Positions 23,872-36,600 are shown, counted from the first letter of the stretch. The stretch is DNA of 64,000 bases from Exophiala sp. HKRS030 (GCA_023897205.1 JAHWDD010000003.1:7319665-7383664), one strand, 5' to 3'. Translations and numbers: made by a program. Notes: a model not told the origin generated them from the letters alone.

Positions 23872-24740
23872 TGCTAGTTAAACAGAGAAGAAATCTTAGC
23901 GTCTGATAAGGATGTAAAAGAAAAGTAGTTCTGGTGCTGTGTGATCTTCTTACCTCTCTTCTGTAATAATAGGTAATACTACGGCTAAAATGACGCTAGA
24001 TTTAAGTCTATAAGTAAAGTCACACTTCAGCCCTTAGGGGAGACCTAGCGTAATAAACTAAAAGGGACACCTAACATTATTCTGGCATATATTCATAGTG
24101 AATACATATATAAATGGGTGCTAAGACCAGAGTTCATTATCTTTAATATATTTATCTTTAATATATAGCTAAATTTTCTTAGTTATCCCTTATCTCTTCT
24201 TACATTACTCTTTAGTGCTATATTTAGCTATATTATTACTAGTTTATTAAATTTCATTATTTTTTTATTTATAGTTTATTTAGTATATCTAAAAGTATTA
24301 TTAACCTAAGTTTAATATTATTATAAGGTTAATATAGCTCTATAGTAACTAAAGAGTTATGATTTATCTTTTAACCCTAGTTATAAATATTTAAATTTAT
24401 TATTACTAAGCTTACTTTATAGCTTTAAGTATATATTTAGTTTAGTATATTACTATATATTATATATTAAATATATTTTATACTTAAAATTAATCTATAT
24501 TAATATAATTATAATAAGTATTTAGTTAAAGTATAACGCACTAATAATATACTTTAGCACTTTTAGCCTAATTATTATAGTAAACTTTGAGAATTTCTTT
24601 AGTCTTAATACACTTTTAGACTAAATAGTGTTTAGCTAAATAGCGCTAATTTTTTTAGCGCTATTTAGCCTAATTATACTTTTAATACTAGCGCTATTTA
24701 ATCTAATTATACCTTTTTATTATGTTTTACTCTATATAGA
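23872..24740. other. AT-rich block start, no gene
   Basis: Very AT-rich sequence dense in TTA/TAA/TAT words, with no open frame above background. A repeated word gcgctatttag(c/t)ctaattatac occurs two or three times near 24640-24710. It is probably RIP-mutated repeat DNA. Confidence 0.5.
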
Positions 24741-24914
24741 GTATTATAAAATATATAGTCTTAATAAATAGAAAGTATAAAAAATAAAATTATTAAAAGC
24801 GTAATACTTAAGTAAGTATAAAAGCGAAGTAATTATAATTAAAATATATAGATATAATTATAAACAAAGTTAATTATATAATAAAGCTATATAATAATTA
24901 TTATTTATATATAC
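24741..24914 (+). repeat. Repeat module C, AT-shifted copy
   Basis: Direct copy of 12845-13016. Nearly all differences replace G/C of the other copy by A/T (agaggcgaggtcactaag becomes aaaaataaaattattaaa), as expected from RIP acting harder on this copy. Confidence 0.75.
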
Positions 24915-24920
24915 CTTTAT

Positions 24921-25050
24921 ACTTAGTAATACTTAGTACTATTTAGTATTACTTAGTCTAATCACTACTAATTATAACTAAGTATAGCTAATTACTTTTA
25001 GTTATATAATAATTTCTAACTTTAGTTACCTTAAGCTTTTCTTAGTATTT
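24921..25050 (-). repeat. Repeat module A, inverted copy
   Basis: Reverse complement of 12358-12478, immediately following module C. The order and orientation of A, B and C therefore differ between the two loci, pointing to rearranged or nested repeats. Confidence 0.7.
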
Positions 25051-25210
25051 TTATCTTATAAAGTTAATAGCTATTATTATAGCTTTATTTATAGCTTATA
25101 AACTAAATCTATTTATAATACTTTCTCTTTTCTTTCTTATATATTATTTATAATATATATAAGATAAATATTTTTCCTTAAGTATATTTTCTATTTCTTT
25201 TTTTTTTATA

Positions 25211-25256
25211 GAGTACTATATAGTTTAATGAACTATATAGGGTAATAAACCACGAA
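25211..25256 (+). repeat. Left terminal inverted repeat of pogo-type element
   Basis: gagtactatatagtttaatg and following bases to about 25256, preceded by TA. It pairs with 27021-27066, with mismatches confined to transition sites. Confidence 0.85.
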
Positions 25257-27020
25257 ACTCTATCTAGTCACGTTTAACCATCACTTCTATTAATCATGGG
25301 TTACTAACGCACTTCTAAAGTAGCTAATCTTAAAGAGTGAGTTTAGAAGGCTATCCTAGTATATCGAAATTAAGAATATAAGTCTGTTCGCGCTACTGCC
25401 GCCACTTTTAACGTGTCACATTAAACCCTATCACGTTAGCTTACCGGAGAACTTTCACGCGCCTAAGCCATAAAAATAGTCTAAATCCTTTTAAACACGA
25501 AAGAAAAGACGCTTATATAATAGGTCTCACAATATATATACGCTAAATTACCTATTACACTAGCGTTATTAATTAAGCTAGCTAAATTAATTCGCTATAA
25601 ATATGTTTAACACGCGTCACAAAATTTAGTCTTCACTAAAATTATTATCTTAATTAGCTATAAATAGCTTTATTACTTTCTTAATTATTACTTAACTATC
25701 TAGAGTATTTACATAAAGTAACTTAAGGCTACATAATTTAATGGTGCATTATATAATAAGGTTAAAGCATAATTTAACGCGGTCGCCACTAAATTCTAAG
25801 AGCGTATCTATAATAATTCTAATATTTAGAATATAGATAAGTCTAGTTTCAGGATTAAAAAGAGTTAAATAATAAAGGTCTTAATTTCTCTTAATTATTA
25901 ATAATAGTATAAGACTATAATAGAGAAATAGAAGTAAGTAATTATGATTAAATATATTAATATAGCTAAAGATATACTTTCACTAATAATTATCTTTAAG
26001 AGTTAAAACATTAATTCTAAATAGCTACTAGCTTAAATATTCTTTAACTAGTATTTCGTAGTTAGTAAAAATGGCTAAACATTAAATAAGCTTAGCCTTT
26101 AATGATTAATTAAGGTATTTAAGCCTTAAACTTATGAGAAAGCGATAGGTTAGCCCTAATTATTAATTACTAATAGCTATAAAAGTTATATTAAAGCTAA
26201 TTTTATTGCCCATTATATAAAGAATAATATTAACTTACTAATTATACTATCACATTACTTCTATATCCTTTAGCCACTTAATATAGAAGTGTTTTTAACA
26301 TTTAAGTGCGCTCACTTAAAGAAGACTAATACGACTTTATAACTTAGTACATAACGTATTTCGCGTTCAGAATAGCTTAAAATATTTATCCGCGCGTGTA
26401 TAAAGGCTATTAAGCTAGATAATATTCTCACAGAATAGCGAGGCACTAAGTTAATACTAAATAACCTATAAAAGGTACTAAACTACCTTTCACGAAATAT
26501 AATCGCACATGTTTCGTATTTAATTACACTATTAGAGGGGCGTAATCTTAACTTCTCTTTACTATATAGCTCTCCCCTAAATAGCACGAAACTCTGAGAA
26601 TCTAATATACTCTTAGATATGGTATTAACATAAATACCTAAGCTTATATTACTCACTAAGCGATATATAGCCTAGGTAACCCGCACAATGAAAATACTCA
26701 CCACTAAGAATACACTTCTTTAGTGATAGAATTAAGAGTAGAGTAAGTTACTTAAGATATAAAAGAGTTATAAGTAAGGTAAAAGAGTTAGGTTAGAAGA
26801 TAAATTTATGTACTCTATAGAGAAAGTATTAGAGATTACTTAGGAGATAAAAGTAGAGTAGTTAGCGAAATAGTAATAAGGTTTATCATATTAGTAATCT
26901 ATTATTAAAATTAAGTCTAAGGAAGAAGATAAAGTGTCTAACTACTCATTAATATCTTTAGATAATGAAATAGTTATATTAGTACCGCGTTAGAGACATT
27001 AAAAGGTAATTAGGTAGGTT

Positions 27021-27066
27021 TTTATAATTTATTACTCTATATAGTTCATTAAACTATATAGTACTC
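27021..27066 (-). repeat. Right terminal inverted repeat of pogo-type element
   Basis: Complement of the left end, followed by TA at 27067-27068. It has the more AT-shifted state of the pair. Confidence 0.85.
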
Positions 27067-27106
27067 TAGTTAATAATACCTTAATTTTAAGTCTTAAAGA
27101 TTAATT

Positions 27107-27390
27107 ATTTCCTTAAGTCTGTGTCCTGGGGCAAAGGGTGCCATTTCGCGACGACGTCTGTAGCCGCTTTTGCGATCCCTTTCCACTAGCCGGCTCCACC
27201 TGTCCCTCGCCGCTTTTGACGATTTGACGGATAACCTTCTCTCTCTACCTTTTACCTAACACCCACACACCATCCTGCCCTTACATCTCTTACCTAACCC
27301 TCTCTGTGTATCTCACGTCACAATCTTAAAAGCATGCGTTAGTGACCTCCAACCCATGTCGAAGATCCTAGGAGTGAGACTTATGGACGT
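27107..27390 (+). repeat. Repeat module B upstream of DUF3435 gene
   Basis: Direct copy of 12545-12826, in the less mutated (higher GC) state. It lies between the pogo element and the dead DUF3435 gene and may include that gene's ancestral 5' flank. Confidence 0.8.
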
Positions 27391-27651
27391 CTCCTGAATT
27401 TCAAATTATTTATAGTTCTCCTGCCGTCCCTTTATCGAAATGCCCCCGCTCATTAAACGGAGTCAGAAGTTAAACTGGCTTCATGTGATGCCCTGATACC
27501 CCTGCCTATTACTAACCGCTGTGCTAGCTGCACGAGCCCTAGATAATATATATATGTACGACGGTATCGCTAACATGCTGACCTCACTTTCGTCACTTTC
27601 TCCCATTCCTCTTCACCTTGTCTGATCTGTCCCTATGTATCCTTGAGCCAT

Positions 27652-29979
27652 ATGCCTCACCAAAAGAAGTTAACCACTGTTAACCTGAGTTCTGGGGATT
27701 TATACTTCTGCTATACCACTGATAACGTCTGTACACTTAATATCCTCGCCCGGAAATATGAGAAGGCCTTGTTAGAAACCTATTCCACGACGTTATATGC
27801 ACCGAATACTATCTATCATGTTGACCGCATTCAGCGCCTCTTCAAGGAGTACATACTATGACCTAATAGTTTGGGATATCTGTTGACTCTGCAAAGATAC
27901 TGTGATAAGTTTAAGCTTAATCCATAAGAGACCCTGCGTGAGTGCGCCACGGCTCGGATAGAGAACTTCCTATATTGGTTACTCTGAACCTACACGATCA
28001 AGAAAACCAGTATGCTAATGACCTACTGGCGGTAATTGAGTTAGCTATACATTATGTGGACATAGCGTCGGATGGACCTGGCTGTCATGAGGTAAATCTT
28101 TGTGATACGTAAAATAAGTAACGTTATATACTGCCAGATCGCTAAAGCTACAGTTCATTAAAGAGCTATTAACGAAAGAATATGGCCTGAATAATGAGGA
28201 GATCAAGAAGTCTCTCATAGAGGTGGACAATTTTGTCGAGCTTATCCGTTATCACTAGGCCTCGGATATTAACTAGTTTCCCAATGAACGGCAACAACTC
28301 TAGTTAGCGGCGATTCTATTGCTAACAGCGTTCACTAGATCTTAACCTTAAGCCCTGTTAGACTTGATCTATAGTGACCTAGACCTCTACATTAAGAAAA
28401 ACGCTAAGACTCATGTTAATATACTGCGCTTAGGGGTGAAATTAACTAAGACTAAGTCTCGCCAGAAGCGGAAATAACCATAAGTACCCCTTGGTTAGGG
28501 AGTTCTTATGGCTAACCCTACTATAAAGGAAAACGTATACCTTTAATTTGGATGACAATCCAATCTTCTATGTTATTACCCACATTATTAGCTTAGCCTT
28601 CGATGACTTAGCTTTCAGGCCGCCTAATCTAAAGTCACCTAATATTCTCTTTTGTCTCCGGGCGCGGTGGGAAAAGGGATGTCAGCCGATCCCGTGGAGA
28701 AAGGAGATACTTAACGTGCTGATTTTTCGCCGTGCGATCGCCACTAAGGAAGGCGTTAAGACCTCGCTAGATAGAGCTCTAATCTATAACGTTTATTAGG
28801 CGTGAGTTAAGCGTCTAGGTGAGGCGTTAGGCTACCTATAAACATTGATAACGTACTATCTCCGCTGAGCTCTGGATAACGCTATTAATAGTAAGTAATC
28901 CTCTTTAATAGTTCTTCTAAGCAGAGTTTAAACTACTAACGTAAGTACTTAGCTTAGATAATCCTAAATCTAACGCCGCTGTCCGCAACCTTACCCTAAA
29001 TCATGTTAAATCTTTCACGATCTTCGAACGGAATTACCTGTCTTAAATGATTCGCTACAGTACGCAAGACACATTCTAGAACTGGGAGGCCAATCCGTAG
29101 GCGGCCAAATTAGCCGGCTATATCGGCTGTCTCCGCGATCCGAACCGGCTAAGAAAGCTCACTAACGAATAGAGTTAGTAGGTTTAATACTTACCTTCTA
29201 TTCACCAGCTTCTGAAGTCATAAGATCGGGTTTATAATATTATTTTTCGGGAGTTTAGCTTTCTTTAAATGGCGATCGGAGAACTAATTCATGCTAAGTG
29301 AAAGAAGTTAGAACGTATAGTTAACAGCATAATTCGAGCTGAGGAATGAGCTCTATTAAAGTGTATTTAGTGGCAGTACAACGAAACTGCTCCTATTGAG
29401 GTAATTTAGCGACAGATTAAAGGAACCTTAGCTAAAGGGTAAGAGCTTACTTTAGAGTTCACCCTGACTTAGATCTAAATCCCTAAACGACGGCAGATTG
29501 TGGAAGCGGCCATAAGTGACCCTGCTGTATTCATCGGTCCTAAGGCTGTGTCCTAACACATAAAATGTTCCGTAACCATGATCTCGCTATGTTGATAACG
29601 CGAAGGGCGACGTGAGACACGACGTGAAAGACTATTTAGGAAATGTTCACGTTCCATAGGAGAAACAGATACAGTGACTATTATAGTCTCTACGCCAACT
29701 CTACGGCTCTCGTTAACGTCCGAAGGCTTCGTGCCCTTGACCTGTTAGGGATTTCAATGCCTCTTCTGTCTATACAGTAATCTCCCCTAGGAAGATCGGG
29801 AGAAACAGTATGCCAGTAAACACTCCCTCTAGTGACACGCTGAACACTGTCGCCTCCGGCACTTTCAAGAAAAGGATCGAATTTCTTGCCCTGATAAGGT
29901 GGCTTACTGTGGAAAGGTTTTTAAAGGAAAGTTATATTTTAAGAACTATGCCGCCTCAGTATACCTTTTTATCTTATAA
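27652..29979 (+). pseudogene. DUF3435 (Starship-captain-family tyrosine recombinase) with C2H2 finger, RIP-inactivated
   Basis: From the ATG at 27652 one ancestral reading can be followed for about 2.3 kb with many TAA/TAG/TGA stops, several where Gln or Trp is expected (for example TYWR-stop-LSQLY, where the family has Gln). Segments typical of fungal DUF3435 proteins appear in order: KFKLNP-x-ETLRECA and TYWR near 27.95 kb, NERQQLQLAAILLLTAFTRSR-like near 28.3 kb, and an undamaged 83-codon piece at 28548-28799 with NPIFYVITHIISLAFDDLAF, FRLR-like and PIPWRKEILNVLIFRRA. Near the end a C2H2-type region (FQCLFC, then CPD...C..VFKG..YFKNYAA) closes at the TAA at 29977-29979. DUF3435 proteins are the tyrosine recombinases that move Starship elements; many copies are not active captains. 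This copy is certainly dead. It is the best evidence here for a large mobile element extending to the right. Confidence 0.82.
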
Positions 29980-32900
29980 GCTATTTTAACTAATAACTAA
30001 GCATATTATTATATGCTAACTAATTGTATTTTTATGGACATCGCCACAGACTTAAAAAGTCCTTAATTATTAATGGCATATAGAGACTAAGCTTAGTGAT
30101 TAGTAGCTAGGTTTAATCTTAACGTTATCTCTCCTTAGTTAACTGTAATGCTCGCTACCGATAGGACGTGGCGCAGTATTATTGCCTTAGTGCACATTCT
30201 AGCTCTTATAGCAGTGTACTTTCGTTTAATAATCCCTGACACTACGGTACGCTATAGATATTACCTTAGGTACTAAAAGGCGAAATTGAATGTTCGAGCT
30301 TATCTTCGTGATAAGTGAAACGGACAGGCGAATAGGGGAACGAACCACTCATTATAATATAGTCTAAATCGGTTAGCTAGTTTAGGCAATAAAGATATAG
30401 GAAGATCTGCTCAGAACAGTAGAGTCATTATTTTTTATTAATGTTACTTCTGGGGCCTAGGCTTAAATGATTCCTGAAAATGTCTATAATAATCCTTATA
30501 ATATAACTATTAGCAATCTTATCTGAGCTATCCCGGCTATATCTTAATATATCAGGTTTTAATTACGCTTATTAACCTAGTCAGTCGTAAACCTAGTGAG
30601 ATAGCTAGCTCATTATAGTTAGTATATACGCTCCTACCATTATATAGTTTTTACTAATTCTTTTCTAATGTTAAGGGTAAACCCTATAATGTTTATTATT
30701 AAGGCCATTAGCCTAATGAAATATTATCACTAAGAGCTAATTTCTTTAATCCTTAGTGAAGAGTATTCTATATACCTTTAACTAATAGTGCGTAGTATCT
30801 CGGCCACTATGAGAAAAGACGGTACTATTCTTACTTAGGGCTTAATTAGACCCCTAAGAAATGAAACTAGCATGACTAAGTGTCCGAATCATATTATAGA
30901 AGTTTTCACTTTCTTTATGCATTGTGAAGTGCTTATTACCCTACTAATTCTAGAGATAAGGCATTAAATGTTGGAGGAGTAGGCAGACTATCATAGTAGT
31001 ATAGAGAGTATTAAGGTGTCACTAATTGAGGACATAGTCATTCTAAAGAAGAAATGAGAAGGGGTGAGAGGATAATTATAACATCGCGTGATTTAATCCA
31101 AATTAAAGCGTGAAGATATGCTATAGGGATCAAAACTAAGTCGAAGTTATGTTAAAATAACTAGGCTATTAGTTAGTGGTAACCCGCGGGAGGGCATAGA
31201 ATTGCAAATGTAATAGCTAAGGACACTAATACTAATGTTATTAAATGGTGAATCATTGTCATTAAGTAACATAGTAAGGTTACCTTCTCAAAATTATTAG
31301 AGTACTAAGAAAGTCTAACCTTTTATTAACTATAGCGATCTAAGGATTACTACCCTGCACTCTTATAGCGCCCTCTAATGCCTTATAAAACCGCCAGTCT
31401 ATATTAATTATTTTGGCTATATTTAAACTATCAGTAAATTAAGGTACTAACCACTTGCCTTCACATTCTCTCCCCTAAAAATGGCGCTAACACTAAACAC
31501 TAATATCTGCCTAACCGTGCCAAAGCGCAGAACTAGCGAATACCTTTAATATCCTTAGAGTCTGAATAGCCATTAATAAATAGTGATCTAAATAATATAG
31601 TGTCTACGCGCATAACTTTAAAACCTGAACGTTATCCTGGCTTTATCTCCTAATTACTTTCTATTTTAGCATCTATAGATAAGCCTATAATTCGTTCTAG
31701 ATATTAACTATTCTTACTCCTAGATACTATTTAGTAGTAGGATTAGGTTAGTAAACTAAAGCTTGCTACGGTAACTAAACTAGTGTATAACGACCTAAGA
31801 ATAACAGAAGATAGGATTAAAGTTTTGATATTATACGGGAGTCTCTATTAAAGGTTACATAACCTATGAGGTCTATATACTAAAGAGATACTTACTTCGC
31901 GTAAGTCCTACTAGAAATCTCTCGCCTTTAAAGTCGCCAATATACTTTGTAGGCTTGGCTGTGACGGGCGTATCTATAACCTGTAAGGTTTGCCTGTTAA
32001 AGATGATGACTAATATAGCTATTTAAAGGTGTAAGAACTTTGAGATCTTAGTCACTAAAGCGATGGACACTTCTGGATATTACTGAAGTAGCATGGTTAT
32101 CTCACTGCTATCTTTAAGAACCAAATTAACTGGATCCCCTTAAGTACTAGATCGGTGCGACTAACATAGGGACGCATTTTAAAACTAGTAATGGTCTTAG
32201 GGGGGTCATAATCTTTTAATATGGTTAACGGTCTACGCGTTCTAGGCGGAGAGATATAGATATTTACTATTCCTAACTAGTTATGAGTTCCGTAGGCCTA
32301 CACCTTATTTATAGATAGGGAGGCAGATAAAGACAGATTAAGCTAGGAAGTAATTGAGATTAACTAGTTAATTGCGTAGAGAAATTTATGAAATATATCA
32401 TTATAATGCGGCCGCACTTCGCCCGGTTTAGTGACTAGTTTAGTGACTAAGAGCCGCTAGTTATAAATTAATATAGAGTAGGGATCCTCTGTCACTAAGA
32501 ACTATGACAATCCAAGTTATAATGATGACTTAGGCCCTACTGGCGTGCGCTAATAACTTTCATTATTGCCACCATTCTGGGTGTGTAATTCATTTATAAT
32601 TTCTTAAAGCTAAGTATAACGTATTAACCTTAACCTTAATCTTAATCTTTATGTGACTTAGGTATCTAGAGATAGATCCCGAAATATTTATATCATATAT
32701 TTCTTATGGTTCACTTCGTGGCGGACCCGCTATATCCTAATAAAATGTTACGCTTTATATAAGAATATTTAATAGCTAGTTATCTTAAAGCTGTAAATTT
32801 AGATCCTAGAACCTTTTATTACCTTAAACTTAGTTCCCCTAAGTGTAGGGATATTCTTAATAATAATTCTGCTGACCTGAGTATAGTGAGCTAAATACTT

Positions 32901-33099
32901 TCTTTATTATGATTAGGACTTTAACCTTTGAATATATATAGGTTAAGTTATGGGTTACCATATTACATTTAATTGCACCAATCTATATTACCTATTGCAT
33001 CTTAGCGTTAAGTCTACTGATTTCCTAATAACTTCTAATCTTCGTTAAATATTAAGCTCTAGCGAAGACTATTTTCTATTTAGGTTTCTATCTCTATTA
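29980..33099. other. AT-rich decayed region between captain-like gene and hydrolase pseudogene
   Basis: About 3 kb of AT-shifted sequence with no intact frame. Short coding-like pieces appear on + (around 31.9-32.2 kb, MDTSGYY, SSMVISLLSLRTKLTGSP) and possibly on - (around 31.4-31.9 kb), but I could not assign them to a family. Confidence 0.45.
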
Positions 33100-34570
33100 A
33101 AGATATTAACTCTAGCGTCTAGCCTTATATTCTCTTACTCTGTTAAAGAAGAAGCGATAAAATCTTTTCTGACTCTGTTAGGAGAGTACGTAGAACGCTA
33201 TTAGATACTTATCTGGCTGGTTCTTCTACACACCTCTAACTGCCATTAAGCACGAGAACGTTAAAGAGTTCTTTTAATAGGCCTTCCTTAACACGGACAT
33301 AATTAATCCCTTCTATGATAATGAAATAAAAGAATATGTGAAGAGTATTAAACTTATTACTAGGTTAAAATTTGAGCGCGGACGTGCCGATATTAAATGT
33401 CTACGATTAACTTTGGATAAAGTGGATACACTCTATTAAAGTCTGATATAATACTTAGTAAGATTCTCATTCTATTACTTAAATTTACTAGTGTTAATGT
33501 CATTATTATGTATCTTCTTTATTAATATCTTTACGCATGCCTATATATGCCTTCACCACTTCTACCACTATAGTGCTTTAATTAAGCGCTTTTTTAATGT
33601 CTTCCCTCTATAGCTACAAACTCTCCTAAAAACCCACTATTCTCCAGCCAAAAATTTGATATACTAGTATTGTCCTTATACTTTTTAGGCGGAGTTACTA
33701 ATACTATTCCTCCATAGTATCGGAGTTAGTCTATACCTTTACATAGAATTCCTAAAAGAATTGAATTAAGGATGCCAGGCTAAGGATAGTGTTATAGGGA
33801 TCCTTACAGTTAAGATACTATTTATCTTATCTCGAATTATATCCCCTTTTCCTTAAAAGTAAGAAATGTGTTAACAGCTTTAGACCATTTTATAGTATTA
33901 TGGATTTAAGCGGTACGTATTAGTCTCTTACTTATATATTTATTTATTACTATTAAGGTTTCTCACTAATGTTGCACTAAGATATAGCTTAGTAATCTCT
34001 ATATATCTTTTAAAGACGTCTAAACTAGTAAGCATAATAGCTTCAGTAATTCTCGTTAACCCTATTTCTATCCTACTTTATTAACTAAATATTACGTATA
34101 ATTTTATAAGATAGTCCCTTAAGCCTCACTTATAAGAATGAACTGCATTAGCTGATAATAAGACTAGGTTATACGTAGACCTAAGCTCGTGAATAAATGA
34201 TTATTATAGTACTTTAGCTCTAAGGATATAGGAGTAGTGCACACACTCTTTCGCACGTTCTTCTAGTCTGAAAACATTATGTGAAAGAATAACCTTTTAA
34301 GCTATTATATTATAGTCTTTCTTGCCAGTAAAGACTTAATCATTAATGCCCCTTTAGTTTATAAATATCTATAAGTAATAGATAAAGATAAGGGGAATAA
34401 CACTAAGTGTGTTAACTTTTATAGCGATAATATTCTAGTAGAGTACGATTCTGAAAACGGCGTGCCAGAAGACTATAGTGATAATAATAAGCTAAATATG
34501 GTGTGGTCCCTAAATCTTAATCATGGCTAGATATTTAATTAGCTAACTTAGAGAAAATAGCTAGTGAAAT
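33100..34570 (+). pseudogene. Large fungal alpha/beta hydrolase gene, RIP-inactivated
   Basis: On the + strand the conceptual protein is broken by many TAA/TAG stops and some indels but retains recognisable blocks: RYLSGWFFYTPLTAIKHENV and a following acidic FLNTD / YDNEIKEYV segment (33.2-33.3 kb), FERGRADIKCLRLTLDKVDT (33.37-33.44 kb), a HYSPAKNL segment then LHSIGVSLY (near 33.7 kb, the HGIG oxyanion motif with Gly changed to Ser), DIGVAHTLSRTFFWSENIMW (34.2-34.3 kb), and a NLNHG-x-IF ending at about 34.55 kb whose His would be the catalytic base. These blocks match a family of 500-700 aa membrane-anchored fungal alpha/beta hydrolases that I know only as uncharacterised. It is not a transposon protein, so its mutation by RIP implies that it was once duplicated or carried within a repeated element. 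Confidence 0.65.
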
Positions 34571-36402
34571 AGGCTTATATATACGCGCGAGATAACATTA
34601 CCCTATAACATAAGAGATATTAAACTTTATGTTTAGGTATACCTAAAAGATAAGTTACCTTTAAGGCTATTATAGCCCTTTATATCTTTAATTTCGTTAA
34701 GAAAACATGTATTATTTAAGATAATTAAATTCTGTTTATCGCATTACACACTAAGTTCCTAGATATACTGAGCTAGCCTCTATAGCTAGTGAGAGAAGTT
34801 TTGTTAATGTTATCTAAATACATATTCTTATTATTATAACTCCTAACGTAAAAAGCCTATAGATAACATATTAGGATCTAGAGATTAGATAGTTAATAAC
34901 TTCTTCTCTATACTAATGGCTATACCGCTATTTAATAAGAGACTACTTATGCTATAAGTAAAGAGGTTATAATAATATTAACGTAAAATCTGGCTATTTC
35001 CCATAGTAAAGACTTTCTTAATGTGAATGTAGGTATCAGTCTGAGTAGTGCTACTAGCTTTAATTTCCTTACTTCTACCATTATTACATAGATAAAAGTG
35101 AGTAAGTTAAGAATAATCGCTTACTAAGCTCGCGCGAGCTAGGGAGTAGTAAGACCGTCTAACCCTATTTCCTAATTTGGGCCGAGACGCAAGTAATTAT
35201 ATGGTAACTCACTAAGTTTTCTGCGCGGTATCTTTCTTCTCTTTAGCTAGCGAAAGTTTATTCTTTACTTTAGTAAGATTGTGATAGCTAATAATGTTAG
35301 GACATAATGTTTACTTTTTAGATAGCTTTAATCCTAAATATTCTCTATCTTAATTAACTCGCTATTATATTTAGCTAATATATGCATACTATAGTGAGAG
35401 AAGTAGCTAAAACAATCCTTTCTAATCCTAACGTTAACTTTCTGATCTCCTCTTTATAGATTATTATAGATTTAAGTTATAAGTTATAGCTCATTAGTTA
35501 TTATGTCACTATATGATTTCTTATAAAGCTTATTAACATGGTTACACTCTTAATCACACCTAATAATATTCTTATAAGTATAGTGATTAGAGTGAAGCAT
35601 TATCTAAATGTTATCTTTTTACTTCTATGAGATAGTAGTGTTAGTATCTAGTATATTATTACACTTAGTCGGTATTATCTTAGTTATATCGATAAATACT
35701 GGCGCATTCGCAAAGTCCCTAGAGGCAAAATACTTAACTCTGCCTTTATCTTTAGAAAGGGCTAAATAATGACGCTATAATGAACACAGTAATACAGAAC
35801 ATTAGCTCTATATTCCTTAGGTATTAGTGTTAGATACCTTGATAAGACTCTACGCGTAGTAGCTTTAAAGAAGGTTAGTGAAAGGAGAAGTTAAACTGTG
35901 AGAATAAGCACGAAGTGTGCGAAATATAGTAACGCGAATTAAGGTCTTAAAGGTGTCAGATTGCGACATGGCGAGGATGAATATACGTCTTAATATGGGT
36001 GTGTTTCTGGTTAATGGGTTAAGGATAGGAATGGCAGAGTGTAAAGTGTTTTGCGGTGTCCTGTGCAGGGTTAGGTGGGAAAGATAACGACAGAGAGGGA
36101 GGGAATAGGTGACATTAATCTGTCTCCCGTTTAATTTGAATGGAGTGAGTCTCGCAGAACCTGCCAAAATCTGGGCAGCTAGACTCAATAGAGAGAGCTA
36201 ATGCCCAGGCAGCAGTTTTCTTGCGACTTCTTGGCGGGCCCCATGACTAGGCTTACACCCACGAATTAGTCGCTCCCAGAGTTGCTGGAAGGCTCGCTGT
36301 TATCACCACGTCTTGCCCACCTATAGGGCTATCATAAACATAAAGGTTGTACGGAGGTATGCACATTATTGTCTTTCAGGACGCTAACTCTAGATAAGGA
36401 CT
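34571..36402. other. AT-rich decayed region
   Basis: No supported gene. A 107-codon - strand frame at 35865-36188 lies where composition becomes more balanced, but it has no recognised motif. Weak - strand coding-like sequence around 35.1-35.3 kb could not be assigned. Confidence 0.4.
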
Positions 36403-36600
36403 AGCACTGTAATTTGAAGGTTCATTTTAAAAGACGTCAGACTTTTAGGCCTTCCAGGTAAATGGTGCCTAGGTAAGCCCTGAGGACTTACGTGGACTTT
36501 GCCTAGGACTAACGGCTGTTATGGGTGTTACTAGGCACCTACTTACTTAGAAAACTGGAAAGCCTTACGTCTTTTAAAGGGTCTTTCGAATTATAGTGCT
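36403..36600. mobile_element. MITE-like element with terminal inverted repeats
   Basis: About 198 bp bounded by agcactgtaatttgaa on the left and its near-complement ttcgaattatagtgct on the right. The repeats continue inward imperfectly for about 65 bp per arm, including ttttaaaagacgt / acgtcttttaaa and ggtgcctag / ctaggcacc. Such a short, non-coding element with long arms is typical of a MITE or fold-back element. No clear target-site duplication was found. Confidence 0.65.

Larger units (their letters stand above)
25211..27066 (+). mobile_element. Tc1/mariner pogo (Fot1-like) DNA transposon, RIP-inactivated
   Basis: Terminal inverted repeats of about 46 bp start GAGTACTATATAG at 25211 and end as its complement at 27066, and each end is flanked by TA (25209-25210 and 27067-27068), the target-site duplication of this superfamily. 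The length of 1856 bp is near that of Fot1-type elements. The TIRs contain the palindrome tatatagtttaatgaactatata. Where the two TIRs differ the changes are transitions (aaaccacgaaa against aaattataaaa). Inside, a + strand frame is riddled with TAA/TAG, but the first part still reads like a pogo-type helix-turn-helix region (a SISKLRI motif and later TLSRRLS-like residues after allowing for RIP). No functional transposase remains. Confidence 0.85.

Noticed and set aside
27652..29979. An active Starship captain
   Set aside because: There are numerous in-frame stops, several at expected Gln/Trp codons; the gene cannot encode a full protein.
35865..36188. 107-codon - strand ORF in the AT-rich block
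   Set aside because: No recognised domain and no coding neighbours; it lies in a short GC-richer patch where chance ORFs are likely.
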